The notes: a model not told the origin generated them from the sequence alone. A stretch of DNA of 64,000 nucleotides from Hypholoma sublateritium FD-334 SS-4 (GCA_000827495.1 KN817531.1:198444-262443); one strand, 5' to 3'; numbered from the stretch's first letter, positions 10,135 to 22,040 are shown. Numbers and translations: made by a program.

Positions 10135-12490
10135 ATGCCTGTGGACGTGATGCTGATGAAGGGCTCCGACGAAAAGCTAGATCATGCATCTGATGAAGCG
10201 CGCCCGCAAAGCCTGGACCTGGAAGAGTTTTTCGCCGACTCCGCAGAGGAAAAGCGGCTCGTGCGCAAGCTTGACAGGCGGATCCTTCCCATTACCTGCC
10301 TGCTGTACCTCTTTGCCTGTGCGAGCAGCCCATTTCGCTGGTTCCTCATCACTGACGCGCCGAACGCTGATCCTGACTCACAGCTCTCGACAGGTCGAAC
10401 CTAGGGAACGCACGCCTGCAGGGCCTCCCCGAAGACGTGCTAGGAGGCGATAAATCTGGAGTCCTCTTCGATTGGCTGACCTCCGCCTTCTTTTTCTCAT
10501 ATGTATGCCATCGCGTCTAAAGTGGATCGCGCGCCGTGAGGGCGGCTGACCCGTTTTGCAGATCGTGTTCCAAATACCAGCGACCGTGGGCTCCAAGCTC
10601 TTCCCCCCCAAGACATACGTAGCGTGCGCAGCCATAGGATGGGGCATAACGTCGACACTCATGGTAAGTCGTTATTGCGCCGTTCCACCAGGTAAATATA
10701 GCTCAGTATATTTTTTCAGGCCGCTGGATTCAATTTCCCCAGTATGCTGGTGACTAGGATCTTCCTCGGTGTCTTTGAGGCAGGGTTTGCCCCTGTGATC
10801 ACTCTGTATTTCTGTGAGCATGACAGTCTGGTTTGCAAAGCGGTCTTATACTACGGTGATCTAAATTCCCATTTCCCAGCCTTTTTCTATACGAAGGAGG
10901 AAATAGGTCTTCGGGTAAGACTCTCTATATCGCAATGGGCTGCACGATTTTGCTAATTCCAGTACTCAATGGGTTGCAGTTCGCGCTTTGGTTCGGATTT
11001 GCGACGGTCGCGGGAGCGTTCGGGGGTTTAATCGCGTTCGGGATTCAGCATATACATTCCTCCGTGCAAAATTGGAGGCTCTTGTTCATCGTCGAAGTGA
11101 GATTTACTGTGAACTCTCAAGGTTTCTCCAAATGACAGATGGATGCGAATAGGGGATCCCTCCCGTGTTCTTGGGGGTGGTGACGTATTTCTATCTCCCC
11201 AACCGCCCGGAATCAACAACCTACCTCACTGAACGGGAGCGGAAGATTGCGGTGGCGCGAATGAACCGCGGGACCAGTGGGGATCACGGTGCGGTCGTAA
11301 ATAGAGGTGAGCAACACCCCAGATTTAGGGCTGCGCTGGCCGGTGCTGACGCAATATCAGCTCATGTCGTGGCGGCGTTCCGCGACTGGAGGGTGAGCTT
11401 GTTTTACTTTAATTGATTACCTGCTCACTCGGCTTTTTAATCATGTCATATAGCTTTATGTCGGCGGTGTGATATACTTCGGGCTAAATTGCGCGCTTGC
11501 TTCTATCGGCGCTTTCTTGCCCACAATTATCGCGACTCTGGGGTTCAGTGCGTCTTCTGATAATATCCTCATATACATGGAGCGCTTACGCTTTACCTCC
11601 GACCAGCCAATGCACTGGCGCAGCTGCTAACCGTCCCGCCTTATGTTGTCTCCGCGATCGTGATGGTCGCCTTCTCATTCTCGTCGGATAGGCTGCAGAG
11701 CAGAGGCATTTTGATGGCTGTCTCAAGTGCCATCGGCGGTTTAGGCTATCTGTGGGTATATTTTTCTATTTTTCTTGCGTCTAGCTAACACTGTGGAGGC
11801 TTTTGATTGTCGTTCCCGACAACGTCCACGTACGATATTTCGCCACCTTCTGTATCACGAGCGGGACGTACACGACCATCGGGCTTACTATTGCTTGGTG
11901 TAAGTTGCCGCCTAAGCGACATCTCGGTCCATTCTGATAAGTTTGGCTTATAGTTGGACATAACTTGGGATCAGAGACGAAGAAGGCTGCGGGTATTCCG
12001 CTTTTCATGGCTATTGGGCAATGCGGGAGCGTTCTTGGATCGCATCTGTATCCACAGACAGAAGGCCCGCGTTATATGTAAGTCGTCTGGTGCCTGCGAT
12101 TATACACGCTGTTAAACTGACGGCGCACTACAGCAAGGGTTTCGGGGGTATGTCCATCGATTTATGAGTTTTCAGCCTGTCGCTAACCGTGGTACATGTA
12201 ATGCAGTATCCAGCGGCCTGATGTTTATTGCTGCGTTGTCTTGCATCACCCTATCGGTGTGTTGGATTCTCGTATCTCTGTCAGGGGATATATATTAAAC
12301 TGATTATTATTCGCAAGGTTTCGTATCGCTTGGATAATAGGAGGCGAGATCGCCTTTATGGCAGACCTCTGCCTAATACCAGAGTAAATACACATGAACT
12401 TGCTGACAAGGTTCGTTTTTTTGTGATTTGGATCTGTTCAATGAGAAATAATCGGATCTCTAGGCACCGGACTTCAGATATGTACCATAA
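10135..12490 (+). CDS. MFS transporter, Dal5/allantoate-permease-like (copy A)
   Basis: Probable proton-coupled anion or vitamin/nitrogen-compound permease of the plasma membrane; the substrate cannot be read from the sequence. Sixteen exons (10135-10318, 10384-10502, 10562-10663, 10720-10813, 10880-10914, 10980-11096, 11153-11306, 11361-11392, 11454-11547, 11607-11751, 11799-11899, 11954-12077, 12134-12147, 12207-12256, 12318-12410, 12464-12490) join in phase to 494 aa. Family motifs: RRILPITCLLYLFA near the N terminus, LDRSNLGNAR, FQIPATV, FLGVFEAGF, YFYLPNRPEST, FGHNLGSETKKAAG, RYIKGFGVS and a C-terminal DFRYVP. Two acceptors are weak: exon 11 follows GAG and exon 15 follows AAG. The first is CAG in copy B, so copy A may splice less well. 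A paralogue lies 4.1 kb downstream. Confidence 0.85.
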
Positions 12491-13029
12491 TTAATCTGCT
12501 CAGGTAGTTGGAAGTACGCTGAAGCCATAAACATCGGAAGCTCGATGAAAATGAATGACAATAAAAATTAAATATGCCCACAATATTCTCGGTGTGGTCG
12601 ATAGGGTTGCTGAAAAGTTACTGATCATTCGAAAACCCCAGATATAAAAACTTATGGACAGATCTGTATATAATTTGAAGCCCAGAAATGCCAATACGAA
12701 TACCAATACGAGGTCGAAATAGACCTGACCCTGCCGAGTGCTCGCCAGCCATAGACCGTGACGGGCGCTTATAAGTAGTATTTGTGTCTGGAGTCTGGAC
12801 CGAAGCACTGTGACGCGTCGCAGTCTGACACGTGCCGAAAATCCAACAGCATTTGTCAAATTGTTGACCTCGGAGTCCGGACGTCTTGACTCTTGACTAG
12901 GACTCTTGTCCGGAATCTGAATGTTTGCTACGTGCGTCTTCAATGCGTCTTGCGTCTTGTTCCCCGTTGTCACTTGTGCATCTCCTCTCGTATGCTAGCC
13001 CTTGTCCACACATGTCTACTCCCACGATA
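12491..13029. other. Intergenic, duplicated with 16555-17156
   Basis: No gene. The part near 12750-12860 still resembles 16960-17050 (shared ACGGGCGC, TGACGCGTCGCA and ACGTGCCGA words), so it represents the old upstream region of the MAD3 pseudogene. Confidence 0.5.
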
Positions 13030-13475
13030 ACATAGCAAGCGCCATCTCAGACATAATCAACTGCGACGTACCCGATGCCGCGAAGGAGAAAGACCAGCCA
13101 CTTGCCACAGGCCGCAAGGTGACGCCGCTCTCCGCTCTCCATGCCACGTCGCGCGCCCAGCGCAAGACTAACCTATCTGACATGTGTAAAACGCCTGCGC
13201 ATTGACGTCACGCTGGCTCTCGACAGCGAAGGCGACCCATATTTTGATGCGTACTGTGCTCTCGTCCGACGCGCACGCAGAATGACGGCTGTGGTGGACA
13301 CTGGTGCGGCGGGTTCAAGTAACTCATGCTATGCTCAAGCTGTGGATGCTCGACATACGGTCAACAGTTATCTACAAGTTCCTCATTGCAGACGACCTGA
13401 TATATCGCGATGGTGCATGCGTTCCTGTCTGAGGAGTACATGGAGGTGTTCAAACGCGGCTCTGTAAGTACTACG
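13030..13475 (+). pseudogene. Decayed 5' fragment of a MAD3 duplicate
   Basis: Aligns by eye with the first exon of the intact MAD3 at 17157. The original start codon is ATA at 13030. CDVPDAAKEKDQPLATGRKVT parallels CDVLEAAKENVQPLATGRRVT, so even the KEN box has become KEK. Frameshifts follow (the frame through 13205 stops), and the middle of the checkpoint domain is shortened before a recognisable VIYKFLIADD-like segment near 13370-13400. No second exon can be found. It is the dead partner of the tandem duplication. Confidence 0.85.
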
Positions 13476-13783
13476 GCGCGTCTGCGCTGCTCGCGGCCTG
13501 GTTCTTACTGTCGTTTCATTGTACTTATACAAGTCGAAGAAACGCGTCAGTGGCATGGCTTATTTTTACGTCAACTGCATAGTTCTTTGTCGTCGACCAA
13601 CTCGCGCGCTCCGAGCTCTCCCTCTAATTACTCTGATGCATCTAAATCCGTGGAGACTTACTCAATATTTAGGCCAAGGAACCTCCGCCATCTGACCTCC
13701 ACCTTTCCTTCCAACAGCCTTACAGCAAATTCAAACCTGGGGCATCAGTCAACGAATTCCTGGAAGGTGATCTGATGAAGGGG

Positions 13784-13791
13784 TAAATATA
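13784..13791 (+). promoter_or_regulatory. TATA box of transporter copy B
   Basis: TAAATATA replaces the TATATATA of copy A, with the same flanks (GATGAAGGGG before, GCCACGCGC after). The leader intron at 14007-14127 is again 121 nt. The substitution may alter promoter strength; that is inference. Confidence 0.5.
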
Positions 13792-14233
13792 GCCACGCGC
13801 CTGCCAGGCTATAATTGTCAAAATGTTGATCATACGGCCCCACCAGCAACTCTACAAACCCTTTATCTAGTGCCACTAATGCTCCGCCTCGCGAGCAACG
13901 TCCCCGTCCCAGGCCTCACTCAAACCGCTGACAGTTATAGACATGGCACTTCAGTGCGATGCTCAAGTCAACCGTGAAGGACGACTCTAAGGTGCTGTAC
14001 ATCCTGGTGAGTGGCCCCTAGTATTCAATGGCTGGGAGAGAGTGGGGGCTGCAACTTTCATTTGTGATCTTCTGTTATTTTGGATGCTCTCGGCCTCCAT
14101 GAGAGATGCCGATGACCACTACTTCAGTTGACAGCCGAGCTGGGGGTTGCACTTGCTTTTCTCCCCGTCCAGTGAACCCGAGCGCGGAAAGCTCTTGTTT
14201 TTATCCTTCGATCTTCGCTGTGCCTGTGGACCG

Positions 14234-16554
14234 ATGCTGATGAAAGACTCCGACGAAAAGCTAAATCATGCGTCCGATGAAGCACCGCGCACCCGTAGCC
14301 CGGAGCTGGAGCAGTCGTTCATCGACTCGCCAGAGGAGAAACGGCTTGTGCGCAAGCTTGACATGCGGATCCTTCCCATCACCTGTCTGCTGTACCTCTT
14401 TGCCTGTGCGTGCACCCCCTTTTGTTTTTCCTCCACCAGTGACGCGCGCGACGCTGACCCCGACTTGCAGCTCTGGACAGGTCTAACCTGGGGAACGCGC
14501 GCCTGCAGGGCCTCCCCGAAGACGTGCTGAGAGGCGATAAATCTGGCGTGCTCTTTGATTGGCTGACCTCGGCCTTCTTTTTCTCATATGTATGTTATCG
14601 CTTTTAAAGTGGATCACGTACTGAGCGCAGCTGACGGGTTTTGTAGATTGTGTGCCAAATACCCGCAACTGTGGCGTCCAAGCTCTTCCCCCCAAAGACA
14701 TGGATGGCGTGCGCGGCTGTAGGATGGGGCATAACATCGACACTTATGGTAACACACCCTTATGGCGCCGTTCTATCTAATAAATATATCTCAGTATTTC
14801 TTTCACAGGCCACTGGATTTAACTTCCCCAGTATCCTGGTGACTAGGGTCTTCCTCGGCGCCTTTGAGGCAGGATTCTCCCCGCAGATGACTCTGTATTT
14901 CTGTGAGTGTGACGCTTTGGTTCGCGGAGATGGCATTAATCCTCATTTTATAGCCCTGTTTTATACCAGGAAAGAAATAGGACTTCGGGTAAGATATAAT
15001 TGTTAGTGCACTGGTTCGTGCTTATAGTTCACATGGACTGCAGCTCGCATTTTGGTTTGGATTCGCGACAATCGCGGGGGCCTTTGGAGGCCTCATCGCG
15101 TTCGGAATTCAAAACATACACTCGTCAGTGCAAAACTGGAGGCGTCTGTTCATCGTCGAAGTGAGATTCAGCATGGTTATTTAGAACCGGCTTGTTGAAT
15201 GGCGCGAACAGGGCGTTCCTGCTGTGATCTTGGGCGTAGTGACATACTTCTACCTCCCCAACCGTCCGGAGTCCACGACCTACTTAACTGATCGGGAGCG
15301 CGAGATTGCGGTGGAGCGAATGAACCGTGGGGCCAGCGGGGATGTCGGTGCAGTCGTGAACAGAGGTAAGTAACATCCGGACTGATGTTGAACACTGCTC
15401 TTGCCAGCACTGACGCGGTCTCAGCTCATGTGATAGCGGCGTTCCGCGACTGGAGGGTGAGTCACTTGTGGATTACCTACCCACTCAGATTTCAATCTTG
15501 TTATGCCTGTAGCTTTATATTGCCGGTGTGATATACTTTGGGCTAAATTGCGCGCTCGCTTCTATCGGTGCCTTCTTGCCCACAATTATCACGACGTTGG
15601 GTTTCAGTGCGTACTCGCCTTGAAACCATAGACTTATTTCTGTGGGGTGCTTACTGTATCCTTCCGAGAAGCCAATGCACTGGCACAACTACTTACTGTA
15701 CCACCCTATATTGTCGCGGCCATCGTGATGCTCGCTTTCGCATTTACATCGGATAGGCTGCAGAGCAGGGGCATCCTGATGGCTGTTTCGAGTGCTATCG
15801 GAGGTGTAGGTTATCTGTGAGGCAATTTTACCTCTTCGTTTTCTCCCGGCTGACACTGTGCAGACTTTTGATTGTTGTTACCGGTAACGTCCACGCACGC
15901 TACTTCGCTACCTTTTGCATCACAAGCGGGACGTACACGGCTATAGGGCTTACTATTGCTTGGTGTGAGTAAGGGCTTGGAATACGCCTTGAATACGCCT
16001 CACTTTTACTGACGAACTTGGCTCATAGTTGGACATAACTTGGGGTCTGAGACGAAGAAGGCTGCGGGACTGCCGCTGTTTATGGCTATTGGGCAAGGCG
16101 GGAGCATTCTCGGCTCACACATATATCCGCAGACGGAAGGCCCACGTTATATGTAGGTTGTCTGATATCTGTAATTATTCACGTCGTGAAACTGACCATA
16201 CCCTACAGTAAGGGATTTGGCAGTATGTCCTTCACTTTGTGATCTTGGGGAGTTGCTAATCATTGTGTATTCTAGTATCCTGTGCCTTGATGTTTTTGGC
16301 AGTGCTGTGCTGCGTGATTTTATCGGTATGCTGGATTGTCAAATTTTTCCTAGTAGAATATGCACTGACTTTATTGTAAGGTTTCGTACCGCTTGGACAA
16401 TAGGAAGCGAGACCAACTTTATGGTAAACCTCAGCGCAATATGAGAGTAAATACACATGAACTCGCTGATAAGGTTTGTTTTTTCTGTGATGTTGATCAT
16501 CTCGATAAGAACTAAGCGGATCTCCAGGCGCCAGGCTACAGATATGTGCCATAA
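14234..16554 (+). CDS. MFS transporter, Dal5/allantoate-permease-like (copy B)
   Basis: Paralogue of the gene at 10135, same family and membrane topology. Exons 14234-14405, 14471-14589, 14647-14748, 14809-14902, 14954-14988, 15044-15160, 15212-15365, 15425-15456, 15513-15606, 15672-15816, 15864-15964, 16029-16152, 16209-16222, 16276-16325, 16381-16473 and 16528-16554 give 490 aa without a break. The ATG used by copy A is GTG here, so I start at the next shared Met (MLMKDSDEKL). The substitutions leave the conserved motifs in place: LDRSNLGNAR, AGAFGGLIAFG, YFYLPNRPEST, RYIKGFG and a GYRYVP end. Exon 10 follows an AAG where copy A has CAG, and exon 15 follows AAG in both copies. Reading-frame conservation across 16 exons argues that both copies were kept under selection. 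Confidence 0.85.
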
Positions 16555-17156
16555 CAATATTGTTAAATCTACTGAGGCAAATGGAGCAATCAATTGACTC
16601 GGAGTACCCATCCTGTGCAATCAATTTTGCAGTGCTTCAGAAATGAGAACTAAAGCCATGTACAATATATACAAACTGATTTATGTCAATATTTACCTGA
16701 CCAGCACAGCCAAAGACATCTATACCTTGTCATACAATTCTTCCGCGGGGTATGCATTGGTGCCAGTTCACGGCCATTGGTCGTATGGCATATGCTGGCG
16801 TGGTCACGGTGAAACAAGCCTCGCAGTCGGATATTTGGTAAAATTGGCTGGTTTGCATGGCTCAAACACTGCGCGTCTGTCGGAATATATTAGGATTGAA
16901 ACCCATGTCAACTGGAAGCCCCGCTTCTAAATGCTATAAACGTATACTACTGCCCTGGTGGGTCCGGACGGGCGCCTATTTGTGCCTGGGCTAAATGGTG
17001 TCACCTGACTGACGCGTCGCACGTCCACGTGCCGACAGTGCAACATCTGGTTTTCTTTGATTTGGAAGCTGTGGTTCCTTTCATACCATCTCACTGCTGC
17101 GCATCTTTCCTCCTACACTCCAGCCTATCGTCCACGCATACTATTTCCCCTGTAAC
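16555..17156. other. Intergenic, MAD3 upstream region
   Basis: No gene seen. It should hold the transporter 3' end and the MAD3 promoter; a CT-rich segment just before 17157 (about 17085-17150) is a plausible start region. Confidence 0.5.
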
Positions 17157-18636
17157 ATGGCCTCTGCCATCCCAGAAATGGTCGACTGCGACGTGCTCGA
17201 AGCGGCAAAGGAGAACGTCCAGCCACTTGCCACCGGCCGCCGGGTGACGGCGCTGTCCGCCCTACTCGCCACACCCCACGCCCAGCGCGAGGCGAAGCTC
17301 ACCGCCACGCGAAACAGACTACGCATCAATGTCTCGCTGGCGCTCGACGACGAGGCCGACGGCGACCCGCTAGAAGCTTACTGCGCGCTTGTCAACTGGA
17401 CGGTCGAGAACTACCCGCAGGGGCACTCTGCGGAGTCCGGCCTGCTCGAGCTGCTCGAGGAGGCGACGCGCACGCTGAAGGACGCTGGTGGTGGGCGCTG
17501 GCGCAGCGAGCTGCGGTACCTCAAACTGTGGCTACTCTATGCGAGCTACGTGGAGAAGCCGACTGTCATCTACAAGTTTCTCATTGCGAACGACATTGGG
17601 ACGGAGTATGCTCTGCTGTATGAGGAGCACGCGGCGGTGCTTGAGCGCGATGGGCGGTGAGTCTTGTATTGCATTGCTGTGCTACTATGAGCTGGTCCTC
17701 ACCTTCCTTTGTTGAGTGCAGACGGAAGGAGGCCGACGACGCATACGCGCTAGGCATCGCGCGCCGCGCGGTGCCGCTCGAGCACCTCCAGAGCCGCTAC
17801 GCCGACTTCCAAAAGCGCATGATGTCGAACGCGTCCAGGCCAGCGGCTGCCCACGAAACCCCTACGCCCGCGCCCGCACCCGCCTCGCGGCGCGCACTAG
17901 CCACGACCGCTTCATCGCTCCCCGCGTCGTCCTCGCGGCAGCCCGCTGTCACTCCCGCATCCGCATCCGCAAACAACAACGCGCGCCTGCAGATTTTCGT
18001 CGACCCCACCGGCGAAGCGGGGGAGACCGCGGACGGCGGCGCGTGGGGCGAGCTCGGCACGCGCAAGGCGCGTGTGAAGGAGAATACGCCGGAGGTGCGC
18101 AAGCTCGTAGGGACGACGCTGCGCCAGGCGGGGCGCACGAAGCGCGTCGCGGGCGCTGCATCGGGTTCGGGTGCGGGAGCGCGGATCGTGCCGTTCCGCG
18201 ACCCCGCACCGGGGACGAGGCCGGGGGAAGGAGACGCGGGCCCGGGGAGTGGTGCGCCGCGGGGGGAGAAGGCGAGGACGAAGACGAATTTGGCAAAGGA
18301 GAAGGAGGAGGCACCACCACCGGCGCAGGCACCTGCGAAGGCGTTCCTGCCTTTTGTTGATGAGGCACCACCACCGGGGGCGACTGTGCCTAGCTTCACG
18401 CCTTTTCGGGACGAGGTGAGTCGCCGTTGCGTGCGCATCGTGATGGGACCTCGTGCACATGGCTAAGCTGGTTTCTTTCTCAGACCGAGGGTACACCGGC
18501 AGGGACGCTTGCACCCGCTGGCGAGGCAGTGATGAAGGTGAAGGAGCTCGACAAAGGAGTAGACGCGCGCGCCACGGCGGCGGAGGCGCTGCGCAGAGAT
18601 CCGCTTAAGAATTACGGCGTGGCGCTGACGCCGTAG
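17157..18636 (+). CDS. MAD3: Spindle checkpoint protein Mad3/BubR1-like (no kinase domain)
   Basis: Component of the mitotic checkpoint complex that inhibits Cdc20-APC/C until chromosomes attach. Exons 17157-17656, 17722-18415 and 18484-18636 give 448 aa. The N-terminal Mad3/BUB1 homology domain (about residues 45-200) is textbook: NWTVENYPQGHSAESGL, RYLKLWLLYASYVEKP, IANDIGTEYALLYEE and LGIARRAVPLEHL. A KEN box lies at 18-20 and a second at 286-288. The tail is low-complexity (Pro/Ala) and holds four similar short motifs: LQIFVD (256), IVPFRD (322), FLPFVD (375) and FTPFRD (392). These resemble ABBA/Phi Cdc20-binding motifs. No kinase domain follows, so it is a Mad3 and not a Bub1. A dead duplicate lies 4.1 kb upstream. 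Confidence 0.93.
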
Positions 18637-19818
18637 ACGAAACGGCGCTTGTGGTCCGGATACTGACTCGGATGTGCTGATACCCTTTATTCTGTCGCTG
18701 TAGATTGGACAGCTAATACACTGTGATATACTGTGGGCTGCCCCAGGTGCTTGACATACTTTGGCTTTGGCTCGCTGGGCGTTCCGTCTATCTGGTGCTC
18801 ACCGCCGCAATGGGCGTTGAGGGGCACTGATGCCGGTAAGTATCCTGGGCCATGACCCGACTCGTGAGTGTATGAACCGGCGAAGTGCGTCCGGGCTACA
18901 TAGGGCTGACGTCATAGAGCGTAGTGGCTGCTGCCGAGGGCCAGCGCAGGGCCATGGATCAGTGCATGCCTGGGTGATGGGCACCGCACTCCGGAGCGCC
19001 GGACGCGCGAGTGATGGTGATCGTGGTGGTGGGGCGCGTGGGCTAGGCCCTGGATACTGCCTGTGCGCCTGATGGTGTTGCTTTCTATGCAGGTACCTGC
19101 ACCTATGGTTCTTGGAGAAATACCGGGCTACGTAATTGCTACTAGAGGGTTGGTGATGGTCCGTCCTCGTCGTATGCGGGTGGGTGCGCCGCGGCGGAGG
19201 GTTGGTAAGCGGTGGCTCGTGCGGAATGCTGTCGATTCAACACCGTCAAGAGGTCTTCAGAGAAACAGGTGGTACCACGGGCGCGCCTGGAAGGTGCTGG
19301 TGGTATATCAAAAAGAAAGAAAGCCTGGAATAATTTAGTTTCTGGAATTCCACTTAGGCGCTTCTATAAGTATACGCGGTACTTACTCGTTTATTATTAT
19401 CGATCCTCATCCTCCAGAATTTCCGGAGCGCTTACAAATTCATTCGCCCCCCAATATCAGTGGCGACAAACGCTCCTGTTCCACAGAATATTAACATTTA
19501 TCAGTGGCACGCAAACTTATCTGACAGACGTGCTGCCTCCATTCTCCTGCGCCCCGCGGACTAGTGCAGGAGCCCATACGAAAGCGTGCTAGGCAGCAGC
19601 AGGCCGGGCCTGAGCATGATGTGCGCACTAACACACATCAGATATCAGTGATAGCCCCTCTTCGGAAGCTAGGCCTCCTGCGAGGTAATACTAATGAGCC
19701 TTCGAATGAACTCGAATGAATCAATTCGAACGTCTTCGCGAAGTCCGCTAGTAAAGCCCGCGGGCGACCTGCCCGCTAAGCTGAGTAGCCGCTACTGCGG
19801 CTGGAATCCGATCCAGCG
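18637..19818. other. Intergenic, no gene seen
   Basis: About 1.2 kb with short open frames only and no recognisable domain or exon chain. Confidence 0.5.
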
Positions 19819-19826
19819 TATATAAT
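19819..19826 (+). promoter_or_regulatory. TATA box of small secreted-protein gene
   Basis: TATATAAT, about 130 bases before the ATG at 19949, followed by a CT-rich probable start region (19860-19900). Confidence 0.65.
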
Positions 19827-19948
19827 ATGGGGCAGGGGCCGCACCATCAACTTCATCGAATCTGCCGCCCCGTTTTCGTTCTTCAGTTTCCCTAGGACAT
19901 ACACAGAAAACACTCGCCTCCTACTACACATCGTCAATCACATTCGAG

Positions 19949-20347
19949 ATGCACCACCGCGCTGTGTTATTTGTCTTGGCTTTTGTTCTGTGCCTTCAAT
20001 TTTCTGCTGCGTCGCCTGTGCTACTCTCCTCCAGCGCGGAGGCGCGGCTCGCCCCGCGCTCGACTTTGGCGGCTACCGGAGTGCAGCTGACGAGCGCCCC
20101 GGCTGAAGCGCCTGCGTCGACGGCACAGTGAGTGTTTCCTAAAAAGATTGGAAGGGTGGTGCGCTTACATACAAATAATAGAGCCGTGGCTACGTCGATA
20201 TTCCTGGGCATCTTCGGGCAGAGCACCAAAGAGACCGTGACGGCGGCACCGGTGGGGCATGCGACCACGCCGCGCCGGCGGTTCGCGCGTATTGCACGGA
20301 GGTGTGTACTTTATTTCATGTCCATTTTTTGTGAGGGAGATTTCTGA
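19949..20347 (+). CDS. Small secreted protein, uncharacterised
   Basis: Two exons (19949-20127 and 20182-20347) give about 114 aa. The start MHHRAVLFVLAFVLCLQFSAAS is a clear signal peptide (short basic head, hydrophobic core, small residues at the cleavage site). The mature part is Ala/Ser/Thr-rich and then basic (TTPRRRFARIARR), with very few Cys. If a further intron (20302-20363) is removed, the protein ends a few residues after the basic segment instead. A strong TATA box and a leader of typical length support a real gene. I do not recognise a family; a secreted effector or cell-surface peptide is possible but unproven. Alternative reading: a longer leader with different splicing at the 3' end. 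Confidence 0.6.
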
Positions 20348-22040
20348 TGGACGGTCCATCGCAGACGTCACCCGTGAATATCTGGGCGTGGTATGATAGA
20401 TGATCGATGGCGACTGCTACGATTGCAATAGGTGTGTGCATGCCGCCTGGCAGAACTTACGGCGCGGATGGCTGACAACATTGCGTTCAGATGGTCGCAT
20501 TATTTTTATGAGGAACGATATACCCAGTTTTTATGAGGAACGTGGATGATACCCCGAAATAGCTATTTCGACGAGACGTCTCGACGTCGGGCCACGCGAG
20601 GTCCGCGAGGCGGGTGGGGAGGCCGGAGAAGAAGAATAAATGATCTGGACGAGGGTTTCTGTAGGATACATTACGAGGGAGAAACAAAAAAGAAAGAAAA
20701 GATTAGAATATATACACACAAATGAATGTATGACACGAGTCAAACTTTGATAATGAACGTGTCTCGTTTGCTCACTCCTGGCAAACACACGAGGTCTAAC
20801 GCTTCCGTTTCTAAGTATATAAGTTATACAATATTCAGAAAGTGGTAAGAGGTATAATATGGCATCATAGCACAACATATGGTGGGCTCGGAGGTGAATA
20901 AATTGAAAGTCAACGGTGAAATAAGAGTGTCCTTCCCCTTTCCCCCACCCTCTCATGATACTGAGATACAGATCTCCAGATAACTCATCAGCACCGTATC
21001 CATCCTCGTACTCGGTCAGAAGTCATACTATTCGATTACACACCATCGGTCTATCGAGATTCGAGGTTAGCTTTATACCAACCTTGATTTATATGTACCG
21101 ATTGTAACAAGGTACTATTTTTCTGTCCTCATCCCACTAGCATGCGTACAACCATAAAATAGAAAATGAGTATTGCTATGCTCTTCGAACATGAACAAAG
21201 CAAGCGCAGATCTATGGGGACTTTCCAAATAAAGAGTATACACCAACGACTAGTTTGATGGCGGGCCGCGTATAGTAACTCTTGTTCATTGACGACGACC
21301 ATCGACGATCAGCCTCGGGGGCCAAAAGTCATCCAAGCCCGCTCTCCCTCGTGCATTCTGGCCCCATAGTCTTTCCGCCGCCCTCCTGCATGTGCCCTTC
21401 TTGTCCTCGCATCCAGTATCGTCACGTCGTTAGCCTCGCGCTGTGCCGCTTCTGTCGTGCACCACCGCTTACAAGCAGTGCGCCCAGCTGCTTCTGCATA
21501 CAGGTCACCAAATTCAGGTGAGTCTGACCTCTACACGCAAAGCCTTCGCGCGTGCAGATTTCTTCTGCCGTCACCCGGGCAAAAATATCATCGCCAGCTT
21601 GACGGTCATTACTTCTCGCAACGCGTGAGCGTGCCCGCATGCGAACAAGACGCATGGCCGACCGCCTCACTGCATTCACGCTGTGCACGAGGCTCCTCAC
21701 GAATTATGCGGCGCACCGGGTCGTCGTCACGATTACTGTGATCATGGCCATGGTCGTACGTACAGCGCACGCGAAGTGTATGGCTGACACTAAATTCATT
21801 GGGACGCTTATAGAAGAAAATCAAAGAGCCTAGAGAAGGGCTTCTATAACAATGGGATACTTATTGCGAGTAAAATATTTTCTGTGTGGCAGCGGCAGAA
21901 ATAAAAATGTCGATAGCACGCGTTCGTAATGAGCTAATTACATAAGCTCATGGGGGGTTGAGGGAACTTTTTGTTTGCCTCCTGCCATCATCGTCGAGGC
22001 GGCTGTCCTCCACGCTCAGGGCCCTCCCAAGCGCATCACC
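20348..22040. other. Intergenic, no gene seen
   Basis: AT-rich around 20640-21260. The 15-base word TTTTTATGAGGAACG occurs twice, about 25 bases apart, near 20505-20545. Open frames near 21282-21830 show no domain. The last ~60 bases are the leader of the RRM gene. Confidence 0.45.

Larger units (their letters stand above)
9457..18636 (+). repeat. Tandem segmental duplication [MFS + MAD3]
   Basis: Copy 1 is about 9457-13560 and copy 2 about 13593-18636. Matching landmarks are offset by 4.08-4.14 kb: the start similarity (9457/13594), the TATA box (9664/13784), the 121-nt leader intron (9908/14007), the transporter ATG (10135/14234), the transporter stop (12490/16554), and the MAD3 start region (13030/17157). 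The copies are diverged at many positions, so the duplication is not recent. Confidence 0.85.

Noticed and set aside
17797..18514. Antisense open frames of about 200 codons over MAD3 exon 2
   Set aside because: Shadow of the high-GC third positions; the sense frame carries the KEN boxes and checkpoint domain.
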